Below are positions 34,376-42,092 of a DNA stretch of 64,000 nucleotides, piece by piece. The stretch lies in contig CAWIEF010000006.1 of assembly GCA_963835135.1 (NCBI GenBank), forward strand, positions 186,001 to 250,000, given 5' to 3'. How positions within the stretch are numbered: the stretch's first letter is position 1; every line of letters begins with the position of its first letter. The position numbers and the translations under genes are program-made. The notes under the pieces were generated by a model that worked only from the letters and a program-made list of their open reading frames with translations, was not told the origin of the DNA and did no database searches. This stretch comes from JAVVHH01 sp963835135 (lineage in GTDB: Bacteria; Pseudomonadota; Alphaproteobacteria; Acetobacterales; Acetobacteraceae).

Positions 34376-35934
34376 CGGCTGACCGGTGTTTCTTCGGCGT
34401 AGCCCATCCCACCATGGATTTGTAGCGCCTCGCGGGTGACCCACTCGGCGGAGCGGCACGCGAGCAGCTTGACCAGGCTCGCCTCCATGCGGCCGCCGCC
34501 GGCGTCGATTTGCCGCGCGACCGCGTAGGCGAGATGGCGGCACGCCGAGAACCGGGCCGCCATCGTCGCTAGCTTAACGCGGGTGAGCTGGAAGTCCGCG
34601 AGCGGTGCCCCGAACACCCTGCGGTCCCGAGCGTAGCGGATCGCGGCAGTCAGCGCGGCCCGCATGACACCGAGCGCGCGGCCGGCCGTCTGGATCCGTC
34701 CGCCGACCATTCCGGCCATCGTCAGATAGAAGCCCCTGCCCAACCCGCTTTCGCCGCCGATGACGTTCTGGTCGGCCACGAAGACGTTCTCGAAAGCCAA
34801 ATCGAAGGAGTGCATCCCGCGATAGCCGATGGTTGGGATCGATCGGCCGGCCAGGACGCCGCCGCCGGGCTGCTCGTAGCGGAACTCGTGCCCGTCGTAG
34901 GACGGCTTCTCGACGAGGAGAAGGCTGAGGCCACGATGGCCGAGCGACCGGTCCGGATCGGTGCGGGTCACAACCATGAGCACGCCAGCTTTGCCGGCGA
35001 AGGTGCACCATGTCTTGGCGCCGTTGAGCAGCCATCCGCCCTCGACCCTGGTGCCGCGCATGGCCAGGTCGGCCACGTTGGAGCCGTAATCGGGCTCAGT
35101 GATGGCGATCGCGCAGAGCGGCTCGCCGGCGGCAAGCCCTGGCAGCCAGCGTCGCTTCTGGTCTTCGGTGCCGCCCTGCAGCAAGGCCCGCGCCAGGATC
35201 TCTGGCCGGGTGATCATGCTGCCGGCCGCGCCAAGCGAGGCTTCCGACAGCGCCTCGGTTACCGCGATCATCATCGGGGTGCTCTCGTGTCCCGCGGGCG
35301 CGCTGCCGCCATATTCCTCCGGGATCGATAGGCCGAATACGCCCATGTCGCGCAATGGCTCAAGGAGCGCTTCGGGCACCATGAGATCCTGGCGGTGGAT
35401 CTGGTCGGCGAGCGGGCTCACGACGTCTTCGGCGAAGCGACGGAACGAATTGCGCGCCAAGGCGGTCTGCTCGTCGATCATAACGTCGGCGAGTTCGCCC
35501 GACATTTCGGCGACCGCGCTCCCGAGTGCGGCCAGCGTCTCCGGCCTGGCGGCTGCTCGGCGCAAACGACGCAGTGCCTCGCCCGACGCAATACGCTGCA
35601 GTGACACCGGGTCGGCGTCGGTCGCAAGAGCGATGGCTTCGAGCCGCCCGATCGTCGTCACGAGGGCGTCGGCAATGAAGGCGAGCCCGAGCCCGGCGTC
35701 CAGCTCGGACGTGTTGCCGCCGGCCTTGGCGAGCGTGCGCGCGGCCAGAAGGTCGGCCTTGGACAGCGCGAGCTCGTAGGAGCTCCATTGATGGGCGTCG
35801 AGCAGTTCTGGGGCGAGCCTACCGTCTTTGCTGCACGAGGCCGCGACACGGCCGACGGTGCCGTCAAAAACCACCTCGAGTTCTTCGACCAGCGAGAGGG
35901 CCAGCGCTGCGAGCGCCGTGCGATCGTCAACCAT
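34261..35934 (-). CDS. Acyl-CoA dehydrogenase with long N-terminal extension, methylsuccinyl-CoA dehydrogenase-like
   Basis: A 557-residue FAD-dependent acyl-CoA dehydrogenase. The first 160 residues or so are an extra alpha-helical extension, the layout and size of (2S)-methylsuccinyl-CoA dehydrogenase of the ethylmalonyl-CoA pathway. The usual three-part fold follows: FGLSIPEEYGG, AIAITEPDYGSNVADL, GAKTWCTFAGKAGVLMVVTRT, GYRGMHSFDLAFENVFV, QIHGGMGYAEETPVSRYF, and the catalytic base E532 in SIFEGAEET. AGGAG lies upstream of ATG 35934. No other ethylmalonyl-CoA gene is in the window, so the precise substrate is inferred. Confidence 0.85.
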   Translation of the reverse strand: MVDDRTALAALALSLVEELEVVFDGTVGRVAASCSKDGRLAPELLDAHQWSSYELALSKADLLAARTLAKAGGNTSELDAGLGLAFIADALVTTIGRLEAIALATDADPVSLQRIASGEALRRLRRAAARPETLAALGSAVAEMSGELADVMIDEQTALARNSFRRFAEDVVSPLADQIHRQDLMVPEALLEPLRDMGVFGLSIPEEYGGSAPAGHESTPMMIAVTEALSEASLGAAGSMITRPEILARALLQGGTEDQKRRWLPGLAAGEPLCAIAITEPDYGSNVADLAMRGTRVEGGWLLNGAKTWCTFAGKAGVLMVVTRTDPDRSLGHRGLSLLLVEKPSYDGHEFRYEQPGGGVLAGRSIPTIGYRGMHSFDLAFENVFVADQNVIGGESGLGRGFYLTMAGMVGGRIQTAGRALGVMRAALTAAIRYARDRRVFGAPLADFQLTRVKLATMAARFSACRHLAYAVARQIDAGGGRMEASLVKLLACRSAEWVTREALQIHGGMGYAEETPVSRYFVDARVLSIFEGAEETLALKVVARTLLEAALAHPAE

Positions 35935-36074
35935 ATCATCTCCTATGGGCGCATCTTTCGATGCCGTTATGGCACGATGGGGCGTTGCCGGATTCGTCTC
36001 GGAAGCGAGGCTTGAGCCGTAAGGCGAGACTTGTCTTATTTTCGCGCTGCGGTTGTATTGCCGTCCTTCGGCGT

Positions 36075-36084
36075 GCTAATTAGC
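36075..36084. promoter_or_regulatory. Perfect 10-bp palindrome upstream of the winged-helix regulator
   Basis: GCTAATTAGC reads the same on both strands and lies 42 bases before the regulator start, in the unusually AT-rich 191-base gap between two divergent genes. It is a fair candidate for an operator, perhaps for autoregulation; no promoter boxes around it are convincing. Confidence 0.35.
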
Positions 36085-36125
36085 TGTGATCTATTGCGTA
36101 AACTTTCAGGTCTGGACGAGACTGC

Positions 36126-37817
36126 GTGGAAGGTATCGCCGTTCGTAGCGATCATGCCGACCTGGCACCCATCGAGCTGAGCCTCATCGGCCCGCTCCGC
36201 GCCTCCACGTCCGATATACCTGACATCCTTCCGACGTTGCGCAAGGCACGCGCCCTGTTCGTGGTGCTTGCGTTGGCCGATGGGCAGACGGCGACCCGGC
36301 GATGGCTGGCCGCGCTGCTGTGGAGCCGGAACGATCCGGCGCAGGGCTTGGCCCGGCTGAGGGACACGCTCAGCACTCTCCGGCAGGGCCTGAAAGACGT
36401 TCTCGGCGACACCGATCTGATCCGGGTCACGGCGGATCGCGTCATGCTGCGGCCGGGCGCAATCAGGATCGACATCGAGACCGCCTCAGCCGGGGTGTTG
36501 CAGCCATCGCTGGTCAAAGGCGAGATCGGCGCCGATCTCGACGGAATCGACCCGGCGCTCGACAGCTGGTTGCTCGCCCTGCGCGGCCGGTACCGTTCTA
36601 AATTGGAGGTGCAAACCGCATCGCCTGCACAGGCCGCCTCGCTCGCAGGCGGGGTGAAGCGCGGCGTGGTGATCGCCATCTCGGCATTGCATGTGATCGG
36701 CACGGGGCAAGAAAGTGAGCTTGCCTTCGCCGTCGCCGAGGAAATCGCGACATCGCTCGCCCGGATCCGGGGCGTGAGCGTCGTCTCCAATGCCTGGCGC
36801 GGTGGAGTGCCGACCGAGGTTGGCCTCGACTTCAAGATCGAAGGATCGCTGCAACGGCTCGGCGGACGGCTGCGGATCGCGGTCAAGCTGGTGGACACAT
36901 CGTTCGGCGTCGTCTGCTGGTCCGCGCAATTCGACTACGATCATGACGATCTCTTCCATATCCAGCAGGATGTCGCGGCGCTGGTGGCGGCCGGGCTGGA
37001 GCCGGAACTCCCGACGATTGCCGCCGAGCGCATGCGGCGGGCGGGAGCCATGGGGGATGGCGCCTACGTGCTGATGCTGCGAGCGATCTCGCTCATCCAC
37101 CTGTTGGACCGCCGGTCGTTCAATGAGGCGGGCGGGCTGTTGACCCGGGTCATCGAGATCGAGCCCGAGTTCAGTTCGGCCTATAGCTGGTTGGCGCTAT
37201 GGCATGTGTTCCTGGTTGGGCAAGGCTGGGCGCGGGATGCTCGGGCGAGCATATCGCGCGCCGGCGAGGTGGCGGAGCATGCGGTCATGCTCGATCCGAA
37301 CGATGCTCGCGGACTGACGATCGCGGGTCATGTGCGAGCTTTCTTGCACCGCCGCCTGGATGAGGCGCTGCCCCTGCACGAGCGAGCGTTGGCGATCAAT
37401 CCCAGCCTGCCGCTGGCCTGGCATCTGAGCGGCGTGGCGCAGGCCTACAAAGGCAACCTCGACGAGGCGCGGCGGCGTCTCGAGCATTGCCGCCATCTCG
37501 CACCTCGTGATCCGCACAGTTTTTTCGCCGATGGAGCGTCGATCATCGTCGAATTGCTGAGTCGCCAACACGAGGTCGCCGCCGACATCGGGCGCAAGGT
37601 GACACAGCTGCACCCCCGCTTTTCCGCGGCCTACAAGCCTTACCTCTCAGCGCTCGGCCACCTCGGCGAGGAGCGGGAGGCTGCGCTGGTGCACCGCCGG
37701 CTGTTGCAGCTGGAGCCGGATTTCAGCATCAGGAGCTTTCGAACCTCCGCGCCGTTTGCCCGCCGCGACCACATGGATCACTACACGAACGGGCTCACCC
37801 TTGCTGGGGCTCTTTGA
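36126..37817 (+). CDS. Winged-helix (SARP/BTAD-like) and TPR transcriptional regulator
   Basis: A 563-residue protein with three parts: an N-terminal winged-helix DNA-binding domain of the OmpR/SARP type (about 15-125; LRKARALFVVLALADG, RRWLAALLWSRNDPAQGLARLRDTLSTLRQ), a TolB/FlgO-like middle domain (about 178-300; SELAFAVAEEIATSLARIRGVSVVS, FKIEGSLQRLGGRLRIAVKLVD) and TPR repeats (about 305-545). This layout is common for one-component activators in Alphaproteobacteria. The start is GTG 36126. Its 3' end overlaps the DUF6065-like gene by 23 bases. Control of the adjoining peptide genes is a reasonable guess from position only. Confidence 0.85.
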   Translation: MEGIAVRSDHADLAPIELSLIGPLRASTSDIPDILPTLRKARALFVVLALADGQTATRRWLAALLWSRNDPAQGLARLRDTLSTLRQGLKDVLGDTDLIRVTADRVMLRPGAIRIDIETASAGVLQPSLVKGEIGADLDGIDPALDSWLLALRGRYRSKLEVQTASPAQAASLAGGVKRGVVIAISALHVIGTGQESELAFAVAEEIATSLARIRGVSVVSNAWRGGVPTEVGLDFKIEGSLQRLGGRLRIAVKLVDTSFGVVCWSAQFDYDHDDLFHIQQDVAALVAAGLEPELPTIAAERMRRAGAMGDGAYVLMLRAISLIHLLDRRSFNEAGGLLTRVIEIEPEFSSAYSWLALWHVFLVGQGWARDARASISRAGEVAEHAVMLDPNDARGLTIAGHVRAFLHRRLDEALPLHERALAINPSLPLAWHLSGVAQAYKGNLDEARRRLEHCRHLAPRDPHSFFADGASIIVELLSRQHEVAADIGRKVTQLHPRFSAAYKPYLSALGHLGEEREAALVHRRLLQLEPDFSIRSFRTSAPFARRDHMDHYTNGLTLAGAL

Positions 37818-38580
37818 CGCTCGGCAGCATCTCGGCCCGCCGGCGCCGGCGAACCTGGGCCGCGTCGTGCCCGAGCGGCACCGCTGCTGCGGTTGCGGGC
37901 CGAACGGCCGTGCGGCCATACGCAGCCCAGTCGTGATCGTCCAGGGACGCCAGTCCGACATGGCAGGTGAAATCGTTGAGCCTGTCGTCGGCATACGTGG
38001 ACCGATGCAGCGGTTGCGCTTGAAAGAGGGGATAGTCGGCTTCGAACGACACAGGCGTGTCGGTACGGGTCAGGCGGACATTGGTGAAGAGCGGTCCGAA
38101 CCATCGATCCGTCTCCACGATTCCTTCGAACAGGTCGTAGCCCGGGCGGGGTAGATTGGCCGGCGGCCGCAGGAGCAGGCTCCACTCCGGGGCGGTGCGG
38201 GCGAGCAATCCGGACCAGACCTGGACGACGCCGGGTTCGGGCAGTGCGGCAAGGAAGGGCGGGGAGAAGCCGCTTATGCCGGCGGGGGCGGCGTGATCGA
38301 ACTGATTGGCAAAGCCGGGAAATTGGGCTCGGCCGAGCGAATACCAGTCCTCCGCGCCGTCGAAGGTCCAGGCCACCTGCTCGCCGGTCCAGATGAGACT
38401 GAAGTTCATCGGCGGGAAGATGTACCAGCCGAAGGCAGCGGCGGTCGTGACCGGTTCGCAAAACCGGAAGGCGCGCGTCGGCAGCAAACCGCCGGCGGAG
38501 CGATCCGCCCGCTGCGGCGGGCGAGCCGTGTCGATCAGTTGATGGAATCGCGCCAGCTTCTCTGACGGTTGCGCGGTCAT
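37795..38580 (-). CDS. DUF6065-like protein of unknown function
   Basis: A 261-residue soluble protein. The segments RADRSAGGLLPTRAFRFCEP, FGWYIFPPMNFSLIWTG, FSPPFLAALPEPGVVQVWSGL, WSLLLRPPANLP and GIVETDRWFGPLFTNVRLTR recall the DUF6065 family as I remember it; no biochemical role is known to me. The ATG at 38580 is chosen over an in-frame TTG at 38646 because the conserved part starts soon after it and AAGG lies upstream. The gene follows the repeat-peptide gene on the same strand, so the two probably share a transcript, which makes it a candidate processing or binding partner of the peptide. Confidence 0.75.
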   Translation of the reverse strand: MTAQPSEKLARFHQLIDTARPPQRADRSAGGLLPTRAFRFCEPVTTAAAFGWYIFPPMNFSLIWTGEQVAWTFDGAEDWYSLGRAQFPGFANQFDHAAPAGISGFSPPFLAALPEPGVVQVWSGLLARTAPEWSLLLRPPANLPRPGYDLFEGIVETDRWFGPLFTNVRLTRTDTPVSFEADYPLFQAQPLHRSTYADDRLNDFTCHVGLASLDDHDWAAYGRTAVRPATAAAVPLGHDAAQVRRRRRAEMLPSVKEPQQG

Positions 38581-38697
38581 GAGCAGCGTGGCCTTACAAT
38601 GGTGTCGTTCAGGGTAGTTGCTCGCCGGAGTTGTGACAACCGGCAAGCAACCCCTTGATCCGGTCAGCCTGGTCGAGGCCGGCCGGTCAACCTGCGT

Positions 38698-38955
38698 CTA
38701 TCGGAACAGCGGGCCCTGACCGCCAAGACGAACGCGGCCTGCGTCGGCGATGGACGGGCGGCGGAAGGCCGGGCCCTGGCCACCGAGGCGGACCTTGCCC
38801 GCGTCGACGATGGCTGCGGTCCGGAACACTGGCCCTTGGCCACCGAGGCGGACCTGCCCAGCATCCTTGATGGAGGCGTTGGCGAGAGCGGGAAGACGGA
38901 AGGTGACAACGGCATCAACGCTGCAGGAACCACTATTCAAGGTTGTATTGTTCAT
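38698..38955 (-). CDS. 85-aa peptide with three tandem 20-residue repeats (possible multi-core precursor peptide)
   Basis: I do not recognise this gene. ATG 38955 is preceded by AAGGA at eight-base spacing. The peptide has a 26-residue N-terminal part (one cysteine, C11) and then three near-identical units at residues 27-46, 47-66 and 67-85 with consensus (S/A)I-x-DAGxVRLGGQGPxFR; the last unit stops right after FR. Constant residues include D, R, GGQGP and FR, while the positions before V, after P and between units vary. This leader-plus-repeats form is what multi-core ribosomally made peptide precursors look like, but no known modifying enzyme class is next to it. The partners are a DUF6065-like gene downstream and a divergent MFS transporter. 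Confidence 0.72.
   Translation of the reverse strand: MNNTTLNSGSCSVDAVVTFRLPALANASIKDAGQVRLGGQGPVFRTAAIVDAGKVRLGGQGPAFRRPSIADAGRVRLGGQGPLFR
38701..38877 (-). repeat. Three tandem 60-bp direct repeats inside the peptide gene
   Basis: The units lie at 38818-38877, 38758-38817 and 38701-38757 (the last lacks one codon). The period is exactly 60 bases, so the frame is kept. On the + strand each unit contains a version of GGGCCCTGGCCACCGAGGCG (at 38711, 38771 and 38831). The two upstream units share more bases with each other than with the last one. Confidence 0.9.
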
Positions 38956-39007
38956 GGGAGTTATCCTTTTCTGACGTGGTCTGTTCGAAGGTTCGCGCTT
39001 CCAGAGC

Positions 39008-39037
39008 CATATAGGCGTTCTGTTCCCTAAAAGTCCA
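39008..39037 (-). promoter_or_regulatory. Candidate sigma-70 promoter for the repeat-peptide gene
   Basis: Read on the minus strand, TGGACT (39037-39032) and TATATG (39013-39008) are separated by 18 bases. Transcription would begin near 39001 and give a leader of roughly 45 bases before the AAGGA and ATG. The surrounding 115-base gap to the divergent MFS gene is clearly more AT-rich than the coding DNA around it. Confidence 0.4.
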
Positions 39038-39070
39038 CTGTTTGTTCTCATCTGCGGAAAAAATGCAACC

Positions 39071-40150
39071 ATGTTCGCACCCTCAGCCGCACGCTCCTCG
39101 ACATTGCCCCTGCTCACGGCGTTGTTCGCCTTGAATGCGGTCGCGGTCTCGACGCTGTATTGGGCGCAATCCGTAGCGTTGCTGGCCCGGATGGAGATGG
39201 GCTCCTCGTTGTGGGCGAGCATGATGCCCAGCGCGACGTTGGCCGGCTATGCTGTCGGCGTTGCGATGCTGGCGGTGCTTGCCCGCGACATGACGACGGC
39301 GAGCGGGCTCGGCTTCCACGCATTGCTTCTTGGGGCGGCGCTGGGTAGCGCTGCAGTGGCGCCCTCGGCGCCATTGATCACGCTGGCCTGTCTCATGATC
39401 GGTATCGGCTGTTCCCTGACCCAGCGCGCGCTCGCCTGCGCGGCGAGCGCCGTCTCGTCCGTCCATCGTGGACCCGTCATCGGCTGCGTCATCGCGAGCG
39501 GGCTGCTCGGAATCATCTGTGCTCGCGCCTTGGTCCCGACGGCGTCCGGCGTCCTAGGCTGGCGTATGATGTTCATGCTCGATGCGGGGCTGGTTTGCTG
39601 CTGCGGGCTCGTGGCAGCGATCGCCGCCCAGCGCGTGGACCGGCGCGCGTGGAACATCACGCCGGTGCCGCTGCCGAGCGCGCGCGCGCTGTGGCGGCGC
39701 GAACCGATCCTGCGCCGGGCTGCATTGCAGCAAGGTTTCGTATTCGCGATGTTCAATTTCGGCTGGGCGTTGTTCCCCCGAGTGGTGGGTCACGAGGGTC
39801 ATGGCGGCGCCGTCTCGATGGGTCTCATCGCGTCACTCGGCGCGGTCGCGGCCTTGATCGCGGGAGTGACCTGCAAGCGGCGATCCCCCGGGAGCGTCGC
39901 GAGCAGCGGCCTCGTCGCCGTCGTGCTGGCCGGCACGGCGGCCGTCGCGGCCCAAGGTACCGGGCCGCTGGTGTTTGCCGCCATGGCGCTGCTGGACATC
40001 GGGACGCAGATCTCGCTCGTGGCCAATCAGGCGCAAGCGCAGCATCTGGCTACGTCACCGGCCATGCGGGGGCGAGTAGCCGCGATCGTGACCACGATCG
40101 GCTTTGCCGCTGGCGCGCTGGGGGCGGCTATCGGTAATGCCGTCCCTTAA
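39071..40150 (+). CDS. MFS-type transporter
   Basis: A 359-residue hydrophobic protein with about 10-12 transmembrane helices, resembling the major facilitator superfamily (the cytoplasmic loop between the two halves is near AQRVDRRAWNITPVPLPSARAL; a helix-rich repeat is seen on each side). The end LVANQAQAQHLATSPAMRGRVAAIVTTIGFAAGALGAAIG is typical of drug/metabolite exporters of this class, where MRGRV lies in the loop after helix 10. It is divergent from the repeat-peptide gene across a shared 115-base control region, so export of the peptide product or its derivative is plausible. No clear ribosome-binding site is seen before ATG 39071. Confidence 0.82.
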   Translation: MFAPSAARSSTLPLLTALFALNAVAVSTLYWAQSVALLARMEMGSSLWASMMPSATLAGYAVGVAMLAVLARDMTTASGLGFHALLLGAALGSAAVAPSAPLITLACLMIGIGCSLTQRALACAASAVSSVHRGPVIGCVIASGLLGIICARALVPTASGVLGWRMMFMLDAGLVCCCGLVAAIAAQRVDRRAWNITPVPLPSARALWRREPILRRAALQQGFVFAMFNFGWALFPRVVGHEGHGGAVSMGLIASLGAVAALIAGVTCKRRSPGSVASSGLVAVVLAGTAAVAAQGTGPLVFAAMALLDIGTQISLVANQAQAQHLATSPAMRGRVAAIVTTIGFAAGALGAAIGNAVP

Positions 40151-40219
40151 CCTTGCGTTAAGAGGTTCGCCGTAGAGTGATCCCGCATCAAGCGACGCAC
40201 TTCCGACGCTAGCCGACGC

Positions 40220-40276
40220 TGGTTCGACGGGCGGGTATCTGCCAGCTTGGCTAGCATTGGTCATCACGTCGAACCA
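40220..40276 (+). promoter_or_regulatory. 10-bp perfect stem enclosing a 37-base loop, before a small ORF
   Basis: TGGTTCGACG (40220-40229) and CGTCGAACCA (40267-40276) are exact reverse complements. The loop has a smaller GCCA-GCT-TGGC hairpin. The structure ends just before the GAGG of the small ORF at 40288. It could be a leader RNA structure, a terminator for the MFS gene (no U-tract) or a split operator. The 351-base gap 40151-40501 holds this element and the small ORF only. Confidence 0.4.
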
Positions 40277-40287
40277 CGAGGCGGCAC

Positions 40288-40497
40288 ATGCGAGACATCC
40301 TGGCAGGAGGCATTCTGGTCACCCCCGATGCGACGATGCCGGTCTCGTTCAAGGCGGCCTACTCACGCCGCCGCGCCACGGTGCGGGGGCGCACCGCCGT
40401 CAGGCCGATGCCGAAGGCGCCCTGCAACCACGTGCAGCCGGGACAGTTGACCTCACCGCTGTTGAAGTTCGGCTTTCCGTCCCTGGCGATGCACTAA
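40288..40497 (+). CDS. Possible 69-aa protein of unknown function
   Basis: A low-confidence gene. ATG 40288 lies eight bases after a GAGG-like site, directly behind a 10-bp stem-loop, and the frame ends with TAA four bases before the convergent binding-protein gene. The 69 residues are basic (SRRRATVRGRTAVRP), contain one cysteine and end LLKFGFPSLAMH; there is no signal peptide or membrane helix. It could be a small gene of the peptide island, or a chance open frame in the 3' region. Confidence 0.35.
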   Translation: MRDILAGGILVTPDATMPVSFKAAYSRRRATVRGRTAVRPMPKAPCNHVQPGQLTSPLLKFGFPSLAMH

Positions 40498-40501
40498 GGC
40501 C

Positions 40502-42088
40502 TCAGCTCTTCGTCAGATTGCGGAAGACCGTGCGATCGGACAGCGCGCCTTGCGTCAGCCCGGCCGTTGGTCTGCGCATGACGACACTGCCGACTTCCTG
40601 CAACAAGATGGCGAAGGGTCCGCGTTCCTGCAGTTGGCGCTGCATGTCTTGATACATCGCGACGCGCTTGGCCGAATCTAGCTCGCGCACCGCGGCCAGG
40701 CTTTCGTCGGTGAGTGGCTTGTCCTGCCAATTGGTCTGCCAAGCGGTCGTGCGGTTCTTGGACGCGTCCGAGTTGTCGGTGTTTTCGCAAAAGGTTTGCG
40801 CGTTGCTGTTGGGGTCGAAGTAGTCCGAGCCCCAGAGCGCGATGGCGAGTTGATGCTGGCGCGCCCGGATGCGGGTGAGCACCTGACGGCCTTCGCCGGC
40901 GAGCAATGTCAGCTTGATCCCGATCAAACGAAGTTGCGCCTGCAGCGCCTGCGCGATTTCGGCGCGGGGCGAACTGGACGCGTGATCGAAGGTGAGTTCG
41001 AGCCCATCGGGATAGCCGGCCTCCGCCAGCAACGCCTTAGCCTTGCCGGGGTCGGCGCGGAACGGGGTGCTCTCGAGGGCAGCCGGGAAGCCGGCGGGCA
41101 GGAAGGCCTGGTGAACCCGGAACGTGTCTTTCACCAGGTTCTGTTCGATCGCGTCGTAATCGATGGCCCAGCGGATCGCCTCGCGCACCTGCGGCTTGGC
41201 CAGCGCAGGATGCGCGGTGTTCATCGAGATGTACATGAGGCTCGCCTTGGGCCGGGAGTCGACCGTCAGCGCCGGGTTGGCCCGGGCAATGGCGAGCTGC
41301 TCCGGCAGCAAGTCGCGCGCGACGTCCGCGTCGCCGCGCTGCAGCAGCAGGAGCTGGATGGACGGGTCGGCGACATGGCGTATGACGATACGCTTGACCG
41401 GAAGTGGTTGCGGATAGTTGGGATTGGCATCAAGCGCGACGAGCTCGCTCGCGCGCACAGTGCGGAGCACATACGCGCCCGACCCGGCGCTGTTGCTCTT
41501 GAGCCAAGCGTTCCCGAGGTCGCCGCCCTGCTCGTGGTCGAGCACCACCTTCTTCTCGACCACGCCGCCGACGGCTGCGCTCAGGCAATAGAGCAGGAAC
41601 GTCGGCGCCTGTTGCTCGGGAATGTCGATCGCCAGCGTGTGCGGGTCGGTGGCCCGGATCCGCTGTGCGACGTTATCCTTGTCGAAACCAAGTTGGGCGA
41701 TGATGAAACCCGGCGATTTGTTGAGGATCACCGCGCGCTGCAGGCTAAATGCCGCGTCGTCGGCCGTGACCGGGGCGCCGCTGGCAAATTTGCGGCCGGG
41801 GCGCATTTTGAACACCCAACTTTTGCCGTCCGGACTCGTCGTCCAACTCTCGGCGAGGGTCGGCACGATCTTGGTCGGCTCGGCGTCGTCGGGGGTGACG
41901 AGCTTCTCGTAAACGTTGCCCGAGATCTCCGTGCCCGAATATTCAAAGGCTTCCTGTGGATCGAGACTGATGATGTCGTCGATGCGCTTGGCCATCACAA
42001 CCGTGTCCTTCGGTGTGTCGGCGAAGGCGCGGGCGTAGAGCAGCGGAGTGGCGGCTGCGGCGGTCAGCAGCGTGCGTCGGTTCAGCAT
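40502..42088 (-). CDS. ABC transporter substrate-binding protein, peptide type (family 5), copy 1
   Basis: A 528-residue DppA/OppA-type binding protein. ATG 42088 follows AGGAG by seven bases; the start MLNRRTLLTAAAATPLLYARAFA is a signal peptide with a Tat-like RR. Family segments are IDDIISLDPQEAFEYSGTEI, VYEKLVTPDDAEPTKIVPTLAESW and FCENTDNSDASKNRTTAWQ. It is a close paralogue of the protein at 56124-57722. It ends the transcription unit of a NitT/TauT-like ATPase and permease, with four bases between it and the ATPase, although family 5 binding proteins normally work with Dpp-type permeases. It may serve the Dpp-type system 15 kb away, or this unit is a hybrid. Confidence 0.92.
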   Translation of the reverse strand: MLNRRTLLTAAAATPLLYARAFADTPKDTVVMAKRIDDIISLDPQEAFEYSGTEISGNVYEKLVTPDDAEPTKIVPTLAESWTTSPDGKSWVFKMRPGRKFASGAPVTADDAAFSLQRAVILNKSPGFIIAQLGFDKDNVAQRIRATDPHTLAIDIPEQQAPTFLLYCLSAAVGGVVEKKVVLDHEQGGDLGNAWLKSNSAGSGAYVLRTVRASELVALDANPNYPQPLPVKRIVIRHVADPSIQLLLLQRGDADVARDLLPEQLAIARANPALTVDSRPKASLMYISMNTAHPALAKPQVREAIRWAIDYDAIEQNLVKDTFRVHQAFLPAGFPAALESTPFRADPGKAKALLAEAGYPDGLELTFDHASSSPRAEIAQALQAQLRLIGIKLTLLAGEGRQVLTRIRARQHQLAIALWGSDYFDPNSNAQTFCENTDNSDASKNRTTAWQTNWQDKPLTDESLAAVRELDSAKRVAMYQDMQRQLQERGPFAILLQEVGSVVMRRPTAGLTQGALSDRTVFRNLTKS

Positions 42089-42092
42089 GGGG

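Noticed and set aside
38701..38877. CRISPR-like array
   Set aside because: Three 60-base units without spacers, all inside one reading frame; no cas genes in the window.
38750..38974. Plus-strand frame across the repeat region with repeated GPWPPRRT-like units
   Set aside because: It is the mirror of the 60-base repeats. The minus-strand frame has a proper start, AAGGA site, a stop right after the last unit and a candidate promoter, so it is the better choice.
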